Shown in pieces: positions 10,036 to 18,902 of a DNA stretch of 64,000 nucleotides; position 1 is the first letter of the stretch, and every line of letters starts with the position of its first letter. The notes beneath the pieces are model-generated. The model made no database searches, was not told the DNA's origin, and worked only from the letters and a program-made list of their open reading frames with translations. Source of the stretch: an uncultured Flavobacteriales bacterium (GTDB taxonomy: Bacteria > Bacteroidota > Bacteroidia > Flavobacteriales_G > Salibacteraceae); assembly GCA_913020435.1 (NCBI GenBank), contig CAJVZZ010000001.1:197827-261826 (forward strand), read 5' to 3'. Position numbers and translations under genes: made by a program.

Positions 10036-10524
10036 ATGCCGAAGTTTCGTTTGTTGGGCCATGAGGAGCTCAAAGAGTTTGAAAAAGAGTTTATTGATTA
10101 TCTTATAGTTAACGGGATCACAGGAGAAGATTGGACTCGAATAAAAGAAGTACAACCTAAAGAAGCCATTAAAATAATGGACATTTTTAGTGATGTGATT
10201 TTCGAAGCAGTAATGCGGAAAATCGAATTTCTCGAGATTCGAACGTCAAAAGAAGTGCAAACCTTTCAGTGTACCAAAACTAAGCTGGTGATGGTGGGAA
10301 TGAAAATAGATCCTGCAACTGAAATTGATTTTATGATTCCAGAAGATATTGAAAAGGCTATGCAAGCACCTCCTGGAAATATTGAGGTTTATACTGCTAG
10401 TCGAGAGTATACATTGGAGCGCGAACAAGAATTGTTTGCAATGACCGAAAATGGCGCTCGAATTACAGACGGAAAACTATTTAAAGCATTGAGCCTAGCA
10501 ATGGCTGAATCGAGTGATTCATAG
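10036..10524 (+). CDS. Conserved Bacteroidota hypothetical protein (DUF6495-like, 162 aa)
   Basis: The product begins MPKFRLLGHEELKEFEKEFI and continues YLIVNGITGEDW, a pattern I associate with the DUF6495 family of Bacteroidota; that assignment is from memory. It is acidic, soluble and has no signal peptide, membrane segment or catalytic motif that I can recognise. I place the start at ATG 10036, because the upstream in-frame TTG falls within the promoter element. It is the first gene of a tight operon with the GreA-like and HI0933-like genes (28 bp gap, then 1 bp overlap). Function unknown. Confidence 0.65.
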   Translation: MPKFRLLGHEELKEFEKEFIDYLIVNGITGEDWTRIKEVQPKEAIKIMDIFSDVIFEAVMRKIEFLEIRTSKEVQTFQCTKTKLVMVGMKIDPATEIDFMIPEDIEKAMQAPPGNIEVYTASREYTLEREQELFAMTENGARITDGKLFKALSLAMAESSDS

Positions 10525-10552
10525 AAAAAACCGACTTACAGTCTCTTAAATT

Positions 10553-11011
10553 ATGCTGAATTTAGAATTCAAATTGAAAGTATATAAAGCTTGCGAAAAA
10601 GTAGTTTTAGAGAAGCGCAAGTTACTTTCTCTACAACTTGATTCTGCAAGATTATCGGCTAATTCAGAAACAAAAAGCTCAGCTGGTGACAAACACGAAA
10701 CGGGCAGAGCATTGGCTCAGTTAGAACAAGAAAATCTGGCAAAGCAATTTAGTTTCTTGGAGCGTTTGGAGTCAGACTTAAGTCAACTGAAGGCGGATCA
10801 AATTTCAGAAAAAGTAGAAAAGGGTGCATTGGTGCAAACCGATAAAATGACCTTGTTTTTTGGAGTTGCTTTAGGAGAATTAAAAGTTGAAAACAAGTTG
10901 GTTTTCGCAATTTCTACAGCGTCTCCAATTGGGAAAATTGCCTTGGATAAAACAATGGGAGATAGTTTTATTGTAAACGGCAATACTCATAATATTAGCT
11001 ATATAGCCTAA
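10553..11011 (+). CDS. GreA/GreB-like small protein (152 aa)
   Basis: The N-terminal about 75 residues are highly charged and helical, as in the coiled coil of Gre factors. The C-terminal part ends with ISTASPIGKIALDKTMGD, close to the SPLGRALLGKKVGD signature of the GreA/GreB C-terminal domain. Gre factors enter the RNA polymerase secondary channel and stimulate transcript cleavage through acidic residues at the coiled-coil tip. Whether those tip acids are conserved here is unclear, so this may be a Gre-like regulator rather than a true cleavage factor. Its TAA overlaps the ATG of the next gene (TAATG), implying translational coupling. Confidence 0.6.
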   Translation: MLNLEFKLKVYKACEKVVLEKRKLLSLQLDSARLSANSETKSSAGDKHETGRALAQLEQENLAKQFSFLERLESDLSQLKADQISEKVEKGALVQTDKMTLFFGVALGELKVENKLVFAISTASPIGKIALDKTMGDSFIVNGNTHNISYIA

Positions 11012-12222
11012 TGAAAGTTGCTGTAATTGGAGGTGGGGCTGCTGGTTTTTTTGCGGCTATTTCGGTCAAAGAACACCACCCAACATCGAATGTAGTTTTA
11101 TTTGAAAAGTCACCAAAAGTACTTTCTAAAGTAAAGGTAAGTGGAGGCGGGAGATGTAATGTAACTCACTCCTGTTTTGAAATTTCAGAATTGATAAAAA
11201 ATTACCCTAGGGGATCGAAATTTCTAAAAAAATCCTTTCACCAGTTTAAAGTAAATGACACAATAGATTGGTTTGATACGTTTAATGTTCATCTAAAGAC
11301 TGAGTCGGATAATCGCATGTTTCCGACAACTGATAATTCTCAAACAATCATAGACTGTTTAACCAATCAATTTGAGCAATTAGGTTGCGTTTTAAAGCTA
11401 CAATCAGCAGTTACTAGAATAACACCGCAGACAAATAATAAGGGCTTTGAATTGATTGTAAATGACAAAAAAATGTCCTTTGATAAAATCGTTGTTGCAA
11501 CGGGTGGATCGCCTAAAATTGAAGGACTAAAGTGGTTGCAAAATTTAGGACATAAGATTGAAAAACCGGTTCCTAGTTTGTTTACTTTTAATATGCCTAA
11601 ACATACTATTACTGCTCTAATGGGCGCGGTTGCGCCAAATGTGAAAGTAAGAATAGAAGGAGAAAAACTAGAAAGTACAGGCCCTCTTTTAATTACGCAT
11701 TGGGGAATGAGTGGCCCAGCTGTATTGAAACTGTCTTCATTTGGAGCCAGAAAACTAGCCGAAAAAAATTATCAGTTTAACATCCTTGTTTCATGGTTAG
11801 GTCAACTTTCTGAAGATGCAGTTAGAGCTCTTTTTCAAAAAGAAATAACGGACCACAGTTTATCTCAAATCTCCAATTATAAATTACCAGAAATCCCTAA
11901 AAGACTTTGGGTTTATCTTGTTGAAAAATTGGGAATTGAATTGGATAAACGTTGGTGCGATTTTTCCAAAAAAGACCTGAATCGCTTGGTAAACGGGTTG
12001 GTAAATGACAGTTACCAGGTTCAAGGAAAAACTACCTTTAAAGAGGAATTTGTAACCTGCGGTGGCGTTAGTTTGGGTGATGTAAACTCAAATTCAATGG
12101 AGAGTAAAAAAATACCGGGACTCTATTTTACAGGAGAGGTGTTAGATATTGATGGCGTAACAGGCGGTTTTAATTTTCAAGCAGCTTGGACTACAGGTTT
12201 TATTGCAGGAAAGTTGAGTTAA
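11011..12222 (+). CDS. HI0933/YhiN-family NAD(P)/FAD-dependent oxidoreductase (403 aa)
   Basis: The N-terminus carries the dinucleotide-binding motif GGGAAGFFAA, followed by the family signature KVKVSGGGRCNVTHS. The VATGGSPK motif is near residue 165 and the C-terminal GLYFTGEVLDIDGVTGGFNF block binds FAD. This matches the HI0933 (YhiN, BaiN-like) flavoprotein family in length and motif order. The physiological substrate of these proteins is mostly unknown; BaiN has been linked to bile-acid reduction in gut bacteria, which is not a safe inference here. It is the last gene of a three-gene operon and its stop overlaps that of the convergent gene (TTAA). Confidence 0.85.
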   Translation: MKVAVIGGGAAGFFAAISVKEHHPTSNVVLFEKSPKVLSKVKVSGGGRCNVTHSCFEISELIKNYPRGSKFLKKSFHQFKVNDTIDWFDTFNVHLKTESDNRMFPTTDNSQTIIDCLTNQFEQLGCVLKLQSAVTRITPQTNNKGFELIVNDKKMSFDKIVVATGGSPKIEGLKWLQNLGHKIEKPVPSLFTFNMPKHTITALMGAVAPNVKVRIEGEKLESTGPLLITHWGMSGPAVLKLSSFGARKLAEKNYQFNILVSWLGQLSEDAVRALFQKEITDHSLSQISNYKLPEIPKRLWVYLVEKLGIELDKRWCDFSKKDLNRLVNGLVNDSYQVQGKTTFKEEFVTCGGVSLGDVNSNSMESKKIPGLYFTGEVLDIDGVTGGFNFQAAWTTGFIAGKLS

Positions 12223-13067
12223 AAACGAACCCTTAATCGCATTAAAGGTCTAACGATTAAATCTAAACCACCGCGCTGGCTGGACCCGTCGTAATAGTTG
12301 TTGTATTGATTATCAAGAAAGTGTGATCTTCCACTAACGCGACCGCCGATGTCAACAGATAGAAGTTTAGTCGGATTTAGTTCAACGCCGATAAGTCCTG
12401 ATAGGCTGTAAAAATTATTATTTACTTCTTCAGTTAAATAAATGATACTTGTATAACTCTGACCTGTGAATGGATCATTTTGCATAAGTTCTTCCGAATG
12501 ACTTATCGTTCTCTCTGTCTGGCCAACATCAAATCCAAATCCGAGATAAAATGAAGCAGATTTTTGTCCATTAGTAAAGAATTTTAAATCAGAACCAGCG
12601 CTCCATAGCAGAGCGTGACCATTATTGCTTCTGGTAACTCCAGGATTCATTGCATACGCTAGAGGAAAGGAAATACCCACTATACCTTTTGGAAATAGAT
12701 ACTGATAATCTATTTCTAGTTGCTGAAAAAGTAAAGTGGCAGCGTTAATTGCTATCGAATGATTGCCAATATCGATATTACTATCATTTTTTGATTTAGT
12801 AGAAGATGTCGGATTTTGTAACTCGTAAATCTCAGTAGTTCCGCTGGCGTAGTTAATTAGAAGAAGATCACTGATATTTTTTGAATAGATAGGCCCCTCT
12901 GGATTCGTTTTGCTTTTGTACTTGATAACATCAGTTCCAACTTCAAGCACCTTTCCTTCAATTTTTTCACCAGATCTCAGAAAAATCTGATCTTGAGAAA
13001 AACCCAAAACACTTAGGAATAAAATGATTAGTAAACTTAAAGAAAATTGAAGGGTTGAATTTTTCAT
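12219..13067 (-). CDS. Putative outer-membrane beta-barrel protein (282 aa)
   Basis: A signal peptide (LLIILFLSVLGFSQ) is followed by a small domain, LRSGEKIEGKVLEVGTDVIKYK, seen in Bacteroidota envelope proteins, and a region rich in alternating amphipathic strands ending RPLMRLRVRF. The terminal Phe and strand pattern are typical of an outer-membrane barrel. An in-frame TTG lies six codons upstream, but the ATG at 13067 gives a normal signal peptide. Directly upstream on the same strand lies a decayed relative. Function unknown. Confidence 0.65.
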   Translation of the reverse strand: MKNSTLQFSLSLLIILFLSVLGFSQDQIFLRSGEKIEGKVLEVGTDVIKYKSKTNPEGPIYSKNISDLLLINYASGTTEIYELQNPTSSTKSKNDSNIDIGNHSIAINAATLLFQQLEIDYQYLFPKGIVGISFPLAYAMNPGVTRSNNGHALLWSAGSDLKFFTNGQKSASFYLGFGFDVGQTERTISHSEELMQNDPFTGQSYTSIIYLTEEVNNNFYSLSGLIGVELNPTKLLSVDIGGRVSGRSHFLDNQYNNYYDGSSQRGGLDLIVRPLMRLRVRF

Positions 13068-13176
13068 ATTGGTTATTTCATTCAAAATTAGGGATTTAAA
13101 ATTGGTATCTAAATCTTAAAAAAGCGTAAGGTAAAAACTCACTAATAATATTTGAGGTTTCATAATTTCCAGATTT

Positions 13177-13680
13177 TTACTCTTTAATTTCATACGACTG
13201 CCATGAAACGGAACTTCCTGTTTCAAGAGTAAAACGATTGCTAACCTTGAATCCTACAACAAAAGAAAAACTCTTTCCTAAAAGACAAAGTTTACAAGTT
13301 TATCACTGTAAATTTTATCAGGGTATCTATTTTTGAACTTGAAGGAACATAGGTTCCTTCTTAAACATCAATTGTATAACCTCCAAATTCCAGATAAGGA
13401 GCAATTTGCAAATGCATGGATTTAGTATGTTACATAAAACCTTGTATATAAGTCCAAATGCAATTTTTGTGTGTACTTTTTTGATTCTAGGACATTTCCA
13501 ATACCTAGTTTTAGACTTAATGGAATTGCAAAAGCAAAATTAGATTCAGTAAATTTATACCGATACTCAAATTCAACTAAGTCGTATAGAATACTTAAAG
13601 TATTGAATGCAATTAAGTGTTTTTTAAAAGCGTTGTTGAAAAAATACCTACTTTTTTTGTTCGCTTGGATTTATTGAATA
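13177..13680 (-). pseudogene. Decayed paralogue of the adjacent beta-barrel protein
   Basis: Reading the minus strand from 13680 gives an 80-codon open stretch without an ATG that includes HLIAFNTLSILYDLVEFEYR and FAFAIPLSL. These align with HSIAINAATLLFQQLEIDYQ and VGISFPLAY in the intact neighbour. A stop and frame change follow, then LQIAPYLEFGGYTIDV (compare SASFYLGFGFDVGQT), another stop, EGTYVPSSSKIDTLIKFTVI, a frameshift, and SFSFVVGFKVSNRFTLETGS up to a TAA at 13177. At least three disabling lesions are visible and the signal-peptide part is missing. This looks like a tandem duplicate now eroding. Confidence 0.7.
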
Positions 13681-13778
13681 AAATGGCGTTCAGTCGATGA
13701 ATTACAAAAACAACAGACCACAAAAACAAAGTTTGAGCATAGATTTAAAGCAGCTTTTTGTATTATAAATTAAATGTT

Positions 13779-14462
13779 TTAACCCAACGGTTCTCCATTC
13801 AAGTTCGTTGTCAGGATCTCGCTCATATAATCAAACAAGGGACGCATAGCCAAAAAGCTATCTTCGATTTCGTCCAACAGTTTTGGTGATGTTAGTAAAG
13901 AAGGGGAAATCTCTTTACTGACTATGAATTGCTTGTAACGCAATAAATCAACCGCTGGATCTTCTTTGTCAAAACCCTTTGGACATGTTTTTAATTGTTC
14001 GCCTCTAAGTGCCCCAAAATGCACTTTGAAGGATTTGCTGGCCAATATTTTTCTAAGCGGAGCTGGATCAGCTTGAATCTGCTGGCGAATCAATTGTAAA
14101 TCGTCTTTGTTTGGTCCCCAAAAACCACCAGCCGCAAATGCGGAACCGGGTTCTAGATGGAAATAATATCCGCCACGTAGATTTTTAGAGGCTCTTTTAA
14201 AACCACCTGCAAACCAATTCTTGTAAGGGCTTTTGTCTTTGCTAAATCGAACATCTCGGTATATTCTATACAACGCTTTTTTACCAGTAGGTGTTTCTAT
14301 ATTATCGTGAGCTGATAAGCGTTCCAATAGAGTGGAAGTAAAGTCAATTACATTAAGATGAGCGGTTTCGTATTCCTTTTTGTTGGTCTGGAACCAATCT
14401 CGGTTGTTGTTCTTTTTTAGCTTTTCTAAAAACTGAATTGTGCTTTTTTCTATGTTGCTCAT
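13779..14462 (-). CDS. DUF2461 domain-containing protein (227 aa)
   Basis: The product matches the DUF2461/TIGR02453 family over its full length: FLEKLKKNNNRDWFQTNKKE near the N-terminus, YRIYRDVRFSKDKSPYKNWF around residue 65-85, and GGYYFHLEPG then AAGGFWGP around 96-115. The family is widespread in bacteria and fungi, cytosolic, and has no agreed function. The length is normal and ATG 14462 is the only sensible start. No close operon partner: the gap upstream is about 360 bp and holds a dispersed repeat. Confidence 0.85.
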   Translation of the reverse strand: MSNIEKSTIQFLEKLKKNNNRDWFQTNKKEYETAHLNVIDFTSTLLERLSAHDNIETPTGKKALYRIYRDVRFSKDKSPYKNWFAGGFKRASKNLRGGYYFHLEPGSAFAAGGFWGPNKDDLQLIRQQIQADPAPLRKILASKSFKVHFGALRGEQLKTCPKGFDKEDPAVDLLRYKQFIVSKEISPSLLTSPKLLDEIEDSFLAMRPLFDYMSEILTTNLNGEPLG

Positions 14463-14515
14463 GATACTTACTCTTTATACTAACTAAAGTTCTAAGCTAT
14501 GCAATGTATCCTAAT

Positions 14516-14590
14516 CGTCGTTATGCTGAATTTTGTTCAGCATCTTCATATAGATATGATTGAGCCTCTGAATCAAGTTAAGTCTGACGG
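14516..14590. repeat. Dispersed bipartite palindromic repeat, copy A
   Basis: This about 75-bp unit starts with a hairpin (ATGCTGAATTTTGTTCAGCAT), has a short AT-rich spacer, and ends with a second imperfect hairpin (CTGAATCAAGTTAAG then TCTGACGG). Related units lie at about 27520 and 60913, with a partial one near 49476. It occupies most of the recognisable structure in the 14463-14823 gap; I see no gene in the remainder. Confidence 0.6.
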
Positions 14591-14823
14591 AATTAAATAG
14601 ATTACTGTTTACGTCGTCGAAAGTATTAGATTGGAATTGTATCTGTATTCAATTGATGTTAAATGTTTTCCCCAGCTCGTGAGCGATTCTATTGCGTTCG
14701 AATTAGATTCTCAACTAAAAATAAGTTTCAGCTGCTAATCAGTTGAGTGCGATGTTCAGCTCTATTCAATTGCATTGTATTTCAAAAACTAAAATAATAT
14801 ATTACTAATTCTTAATTACCTAA

Positions 14824-15321
14824 TTAATCTTTCTCAGCCTCTTTTTTTAACGCCTCATTCATAGCATTAAACCCAATTTCAGTATCAGCTTTAATCGATT
14901 TTAATATTATTCCGGAAAAGATTCCACGGAACGATTCACCCTGAATTAGCACTGTTTCGTTTTCTGAAATTTCCTTTAATTCAAATGTGTGATGCCCGTC
15001 AAATATTCCAGGAATAAAAAGATGACCGACCCATCCGAAGAATTTATTGGGTTCAAATTCTTTAATTCTAGGTTTAAATGTCATGGTTTTATCTCCATTT
15101 TTTAGGGTGTTTTTAATGCGTTTTCCTAGCTCAATTTTATGTTCAGATTTCACGATAAATGGGTTCCAATTCTCGTAATTTTCATTGTCTGTTAAAACGC
15201 TCCAGACCGCTGCTGTAGATGCCTTGATGATGATTTCGGTTCTAATTTCCTTTTTTTCTTGTGCCATAATTCTTGTTGTTAAAGTGCTGAAAATGATGAT
15301 AAGTATTACTGAATATTTCAT
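14824..15321 (-). CDS. Exported SRPBCC (START-like) domain protein (165 aa)
   Basis: A hydrophobic N-terminus (MKYSVILIIIFSTLTTRIMA) looks like a signal peptide or anchor. The rest is a START-like/polyketide-cyclase fold with the family opening EIIIKASTAAVWSVLTDNEN, then YENWNPFIV and a C-terminal long helix (GFNAMNEALKKEA). SRPBCC proteins form a deep hydrophobic pocket for lipids or other small hydrophobic ligands. Most bacterial members are cytosolic, so an export signal is a mild oddity. The gene is divergent from the AraC-type regulator, about 90 bp apart, so the regulator may control it; that is inference. Confidence 0.75.
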   Translation of the reverse strand: MKYSVILIIIFSTLTTRIMAQEKKEIRTEIIIKASTAAVWSVLTDNENYENWNPFIVKSEHKIELGKRIKNTLKNGDKTMTFKPRIKEFEPNKFFGWVGHLFIPGIFDGHHTFELKEISENETVLIQGESFRGIFSGIILKSIKADTEIGFNAMNEALKKEAEKD

Positions 15322-15398
15322 GGTACAAAGTTCTGGTAATCAACAATCTATTGTTATTCATTTTATGCCAAATAGTTGACACTTCGCGCCACGCAATA

Positions 15399-15406
15399 TA
15401 TTTTAG
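15399..15406 (+). promoter_or_regulatory. -7 promoter element TATTTTAG before the AraC-type gene, leaderless
   Basis: TATTTTAG-CGCC-ATGG places the element four bases before the ATG at 15411. The same TATTTTAGCGCC string is found upstream of the MMPL gene. Transcription from this element should start at the start codon. Confidence 0.55.
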
Positions 15407-15410
15407 CGCC

Positions 15411-16415
15411 ATGGCATTTAACGGAAGATTTTTACATAACATTATAGAGCAAGCTTCATCTAGAGGAGCTTCAAAGGCAACTTTACTCAACATATCTGGT
15501 AAACCTGAATCTGAGTTGATGGAAAACGATTGCAAAGTCGATTATCAATCCTTCAACAAAACATTTGAAACGGCACTAAGAGAAGTGAAAGATCCTTTGC
15601 TGGGAATTCACATTACACAGTCTATGAGCCTTGCTGCTGCGGGACTAATGGTGCAGATAGCTCAGAGTAGTAAGACTTTTAAAGACGCTATCCTTTTGGC
15701 GTGTAATTATGCTATGTTAGGCTGCGATTCTTTGCCAATGCGATTGGAAGAAACTGAATACTCTTATGAGTTAATTTTTAATTGTGATAGAATTTGGCGG
15801 TCAAATTCCGAAGAAACCTTTCAGCATACTTTAGAAGGTTCTTTGTTTTTCTTGCTTAAAGAATACGAGGCTCTTACTGGCAAAAAGTTTTCTCCAGTAA
15901 AGATTACCTTGGATTATACTCCGAGAGTTAGCTTTAAGGAATTGGAAAAATACTATCGAGCACCTGTTTTTATTCGAGACATTAGAAATACAGTCGTATT
16001 TCGAAAAAAAGATTTGGACACCCCAATTACCTCGGCCGATCATGAATTGTTGCAACATCTTATTCTTTTTGCTGAAGATAAAATATCAAGGTTAGACCAA
16101 CGTGATACTGTTGTCGATCAAGTAGGCAGAATAATTATGAAAAACTTGCCCGATCGTGCTTCCGCTGATTTGGTTGCTAGAGAGCTTAATATGTCGGTGC
16201 GCACTATGCAACGACAATTGAAATATGAGGACACCTCGTTTAGAGGGATTTTGGAAAATAATCTAATGGACTTTGCTAGAAAGCAAATTATCAGAAGGAA
16301 ACATACATTGAGTCAAATTGCCTATCAGCTAAATTACAGTGACTTAAGCGCTTTTAGTCGTGCATACAAAAATCATTTTGGTGAAGCTCCAACAAAAATA
16401 AGGAGGGCGGTTTAG
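15411..16415 (+). CDS. AraC-family transcriptional regulator with Arabinose_bd-type N-domain (334 aa)
   Basis: The N-terminal about 210 residues resemble the PF12625 'Arabinose_bd' sensor of OruR/ArgR-like AraC proteins, including DPLLGIHITQSMSLAAAGLM and the VVFRKKDLDTPI segment just before the linker. The C-terminal AraC domain has two helix-turn-helix units: ASADLVARELNMSVRTMQRQ and TLSQIAYQLNYSDLSAFSRA, ending in FGEAPTKIRR. The effector is not evident. An in-frame TTG at 15351 would add 20 residues, but the promoter lies after it, so ATG 15411 is the start. A divergent SRPBCC gene is the obvious candidate target. Confidence 0.9.
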   Translation: MAFNGRFLHNIIEQASSRGASKATLLNISGKPESELMENDCKVDYQSFNKTFETALREVKDPLLGIHITQSMSLAAAGLMVQIAQSSKTFKDAILLACNYAMLGCDSLPMRLEETEYSYELIFNCDRIWRSNSEETFQHTLEGSLFFLLKEYEALTGKKFSPVKITLDYTPRVSFKELEKYYRAPVFIRDIRNTVVFRKKDLDTPITSADHELLQHLILFAEDKISRLDQRDTVVDQVGRIIMKNLPDRASADLVARELNMSVRTMQRQLKYEDTSFRGILENNLMDFARKQIIRRKHTLSQIAYQLNYSDLSAFSRAYKNHFGEAPTKIRRAV

Positions 16416-16886
16416 TTTTTTTTAATTGTTGCACCAATAAAAAAACTGACCTAATCTTACCTATTGTTTAGTTGTTTGCCGTTAGCTGAGAAAGAGACGA
16501 TAATTATTTCTTAGTTGAAGTGATTCATTAGATACTTAGTCTGGGTCTGCTGAAACTGCGGTTAGTTGATCTGATATTGATAAGGTAATATTCGTGGGAA
16601 CGATTCATAGTTCAGATGAGGCCCTGCCAAGGAATTGTACGATTTTTCAAGGTCGCTCACAGCTACTAATCGGATATTATAATTGAAGATGAATGCGTCT
16701 ACTGTGCTCTATTAAATTACGCATATTACGATTCTATTTCCCAATCGTTCCTGCAAGATACACGTCGAATTGATTTCTCAATTGAGATAACGACTACCAC
16801 GTCATTTTCCCGATTTTACGTAATCTAATAATAGACTTTGATTCCAATTCTTGCGCACCTATTTTTGAGAAACTAAAATCTCAATT
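16416..16886. other. 470-bp gap with a possible minus-strand gene remnant
   Basis: No intact gene is visible. On the minus strand, a 48-codon stretch from 16708 to a TAA at 16562 reads with protein-like composition (NIRLVAVSDLEKSYNSLAGP, then YESFPRILPYQYQIN) and continues in frame past the stop for 16 codons (PQFQQTQTKYLMNHFN). There is no start codon at its head and I do not recognise the family. It may be a decayed fragment or chance. The acs promoter should lie near the right end, perhaps at ATTCTTGCGCACC (about 16846). Confidence 0.3.
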
Positions 16887-18791
16887 ATGGACGCACCTTG
16901 GTATCGAGTAAATTCATTCGAACATTACAAAGAACTTTACACGCAGAGCACAGATAATCCCGATGAGTTTTGGGGTAAGGTCGCTGAGAATTTTCGTTGG
17001 AGAAAGCAATGGGATAAGGTTTGTGAATGGAACTTTACAGAGCCAAATGTAAAATGGTTCATCAACGGTGAAATGAACATCACCGAAAACTGCCTTGATC
17101 GACACTTGGATATAAGAGGTGATAAGACTGCTTTAATCTGGGAGCCAAATGATCCGAAAGAAAAGTTTGTAAAATGGACTTACCGGGAATTGCATGAAAA
17201 GGTATGTCGATTTGCTAATGTTTTAAAAGAAAATGGATGCAAAAAAGGAGATCGTGTGGCTATTTATATGCCTATGATTCCTGAATTAACGGTCGCTACT
17301 CTAGCATGTGCTAGGATAGGAGCGGTGCATTCAGTCGTATTCGCAGGGTTTTCTGCACAAGCATTGGCTGATAGAGTAAATGATGCTGAGGCAAAAATGG
17401 TACTTACTTCTGATGGGTTATATCGGGGAGCTAAAGAAATTCCAGTAAAAAGAGTTGTAGATGAAGCCTTACAACAAAACGATTCTGTGAAGAAAGTAGT
17501 GGTTGTGCAAAGAACCAATTGGGCAGTGAATATGCAACATGGAAGAGACTGCTGGTATCACGACGAAATGGACAAAGTAGATGCCGATTGTCCGGTCGAA
17601 GTAATGAATAGTGAAGATCCTTTGTTTGTTCTGTACACCTCAGGTTCCACTGGAAAACCAAAAGGAGTCGTGCACACCTGCGGTGGATACATGGTCTATG
17701 CTGATTTTAGTTTTAGAAATGTATTTCAATGTGAAGAAGAAGATGTGTATTGGTGTACAGCGGATATTGGCTGGATTACAGGTCATTCTTACATTGTTTA
17801 TGGCCCTTTACTTTCTGGAGCAACAACATTGATGTTTGAAGGTGTTCCGACTTATCCTGATCCAGGTAGGTTCTGGCAAATAGTTGATAAATACTCCGTC
17901 AATCAATTTTATACAGCACCAACTGCAATCCGAGCGCTAATGGCCTGTGGAGACGATCATGTGCTTTCATACAGTTTAGATTCTCTTAAGCTTATCGGAA
18001 CTGTTGGAGAACCAATAAATGAAGAAGCTTGGTATTGGTATCACGTTCATGTAGGAAAAGAAAGGTGTCCAGTAGTTGACACTTGGTGGCAAACCGAAAC
18101 TGGCGGAATTATGATTTCTGCTTTAGGAGATCATGGCCCTCATAAACCGACTTATGCTGGTTATCCGCTTCCAGGAATACAGCCTGTTTTATTGGATGGA
18201 GAAGGCCAGGAAATTACTGCTAATAATCAAGAAGGATACTTGGCAATTAAACATCCTTGGCCATCAATCATTCGCACAACTTATGGAGATCATGAGCGCT
18301 GTAAAAACACCTATTTTGCTAATTACGAGGGATATTATTTCACGGGAGATGGTGCAAAACGGGACGAAAACGGAATGTATAGAATCATTGGTAGAGTAGA
18401 TGACGTAATCAATGTTTCGGGGCACCGATTTGGAACTGCAGAATTAGAAAATGCAATTAACAAAAACCCTCAAGTAGCTGAAAGCGCCGTAGTTGGTTAT
18501 CCTCACAATATTAAAGGACAAGGTATTTATGCTTATGTAATTCTTAGAGATAGAATTGAGAACGATGACATCTTACGCGCTGAAATAATCGAAACTGTTG
18601 TTGGAGAAATTGGTAAAATTGCAAGACCTGATAAAATTCAATTTACTACAGGATTACCAAAAACACGCTCCGGGAAAATAATGCGTAGAATATTAAGAAA
18701 AGTTGCTGAAGGTGATACTTCAAACCTTGGAGATACGAGTACACTTCTGGATCCTAAAGTTGTAGAAGAAATTATAGAGGGAGCGGTGTAA
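16887..18791 (+). CDS. acs: Acetyl-CoA synthetase (AMP-forming, 634 aa)
   Basis: Full-length Acs: it activates acetate to acetyl-AMP and then acetyl-CoA in the cytosol. The ATP-binding P-loop YTSGSTGKPKGVVHTCGG is near residue 250, the TWWQTETGG core motif near 405, YYFTGDGAKRDENG near 490, and VDDVINVSGHRFGTAELE near 510. The C-terminal TRSGKIMRRILRKVAEG contains the catalytic lysine that is reversibly acetylated in this family. The W in the TWWQTE motif region restricts the pocket to acetate-size acids. It stands alone with about 110 bp before the next co-directional gene. Confidence 0.95.
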   Translation: MDAPWYRVNSFEHYKELYTQSTDNPDEFWGKVAENFRWRKQWDKVCEWNFTEPNVKWFINGEMNITENCLDRHLDIRGDKTALIWEPNDPKEKFVKWTYRELHEKVCRFANVLKENGCKKGDRVAIYMPMIPELTVATLACARIGAVHSVVFAGFSAQALADRVNDAEAKMVLTSDGLYRGAKEIPVKRVVDEALQQNDSVKKVVVVQRTNWAVNMQHGRDCWYHDEMDKVDADCPVEVMNSEDPLFVLYTSGSTGKPKGVVHTCGGYMVYADFSFRNVFQCEEEDVYWCTADIGWITGHSYIVYGPLLSGATTLMFEGVPTYPDPGRFWQIVDKYSVNQFYTAPTAIRALMACGDDHVLSYSLDSLKLIGTVGEPINEEAWYWYHVHVGKERCPVVDTWWQTETGGIMISALGDHGPHKPTYAGYPLPGIQPVLLDGEGQEITANNQEGYLAIKHPWPSIIRTTYGDHERCKNTYFANYEGYYFTGDGAKRDENGMYRIIGRVDDVINVSGHRFGTAELENAINKNPQVAESAVVGYPHNIKGQGIYAYVILRDRIENDDILRAEIIETVVGEIGKIARPDKIQFTTGLPKTRSGKIMRRILRKVAEGDTSNLGDTSTLLDPKVVEEIIEGAV

Positions 18792-18902
18792 ATTGCATAA
18801 CGTATTGCGGCAAGACGCTTAGCGTTAAACAAAAACAAACTTGAATCGAAGACTAATTAGTATATTTAGGACTAATTAATCAATATAAACAAGAACTAAC
18901 AA

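Noticed and set aside
13471..13677. 68-codon plus-strand frame
   Set aside because: Antisense to the decayed barrel gene, whose minus-strand alignment with the neighbour is much more convincing.
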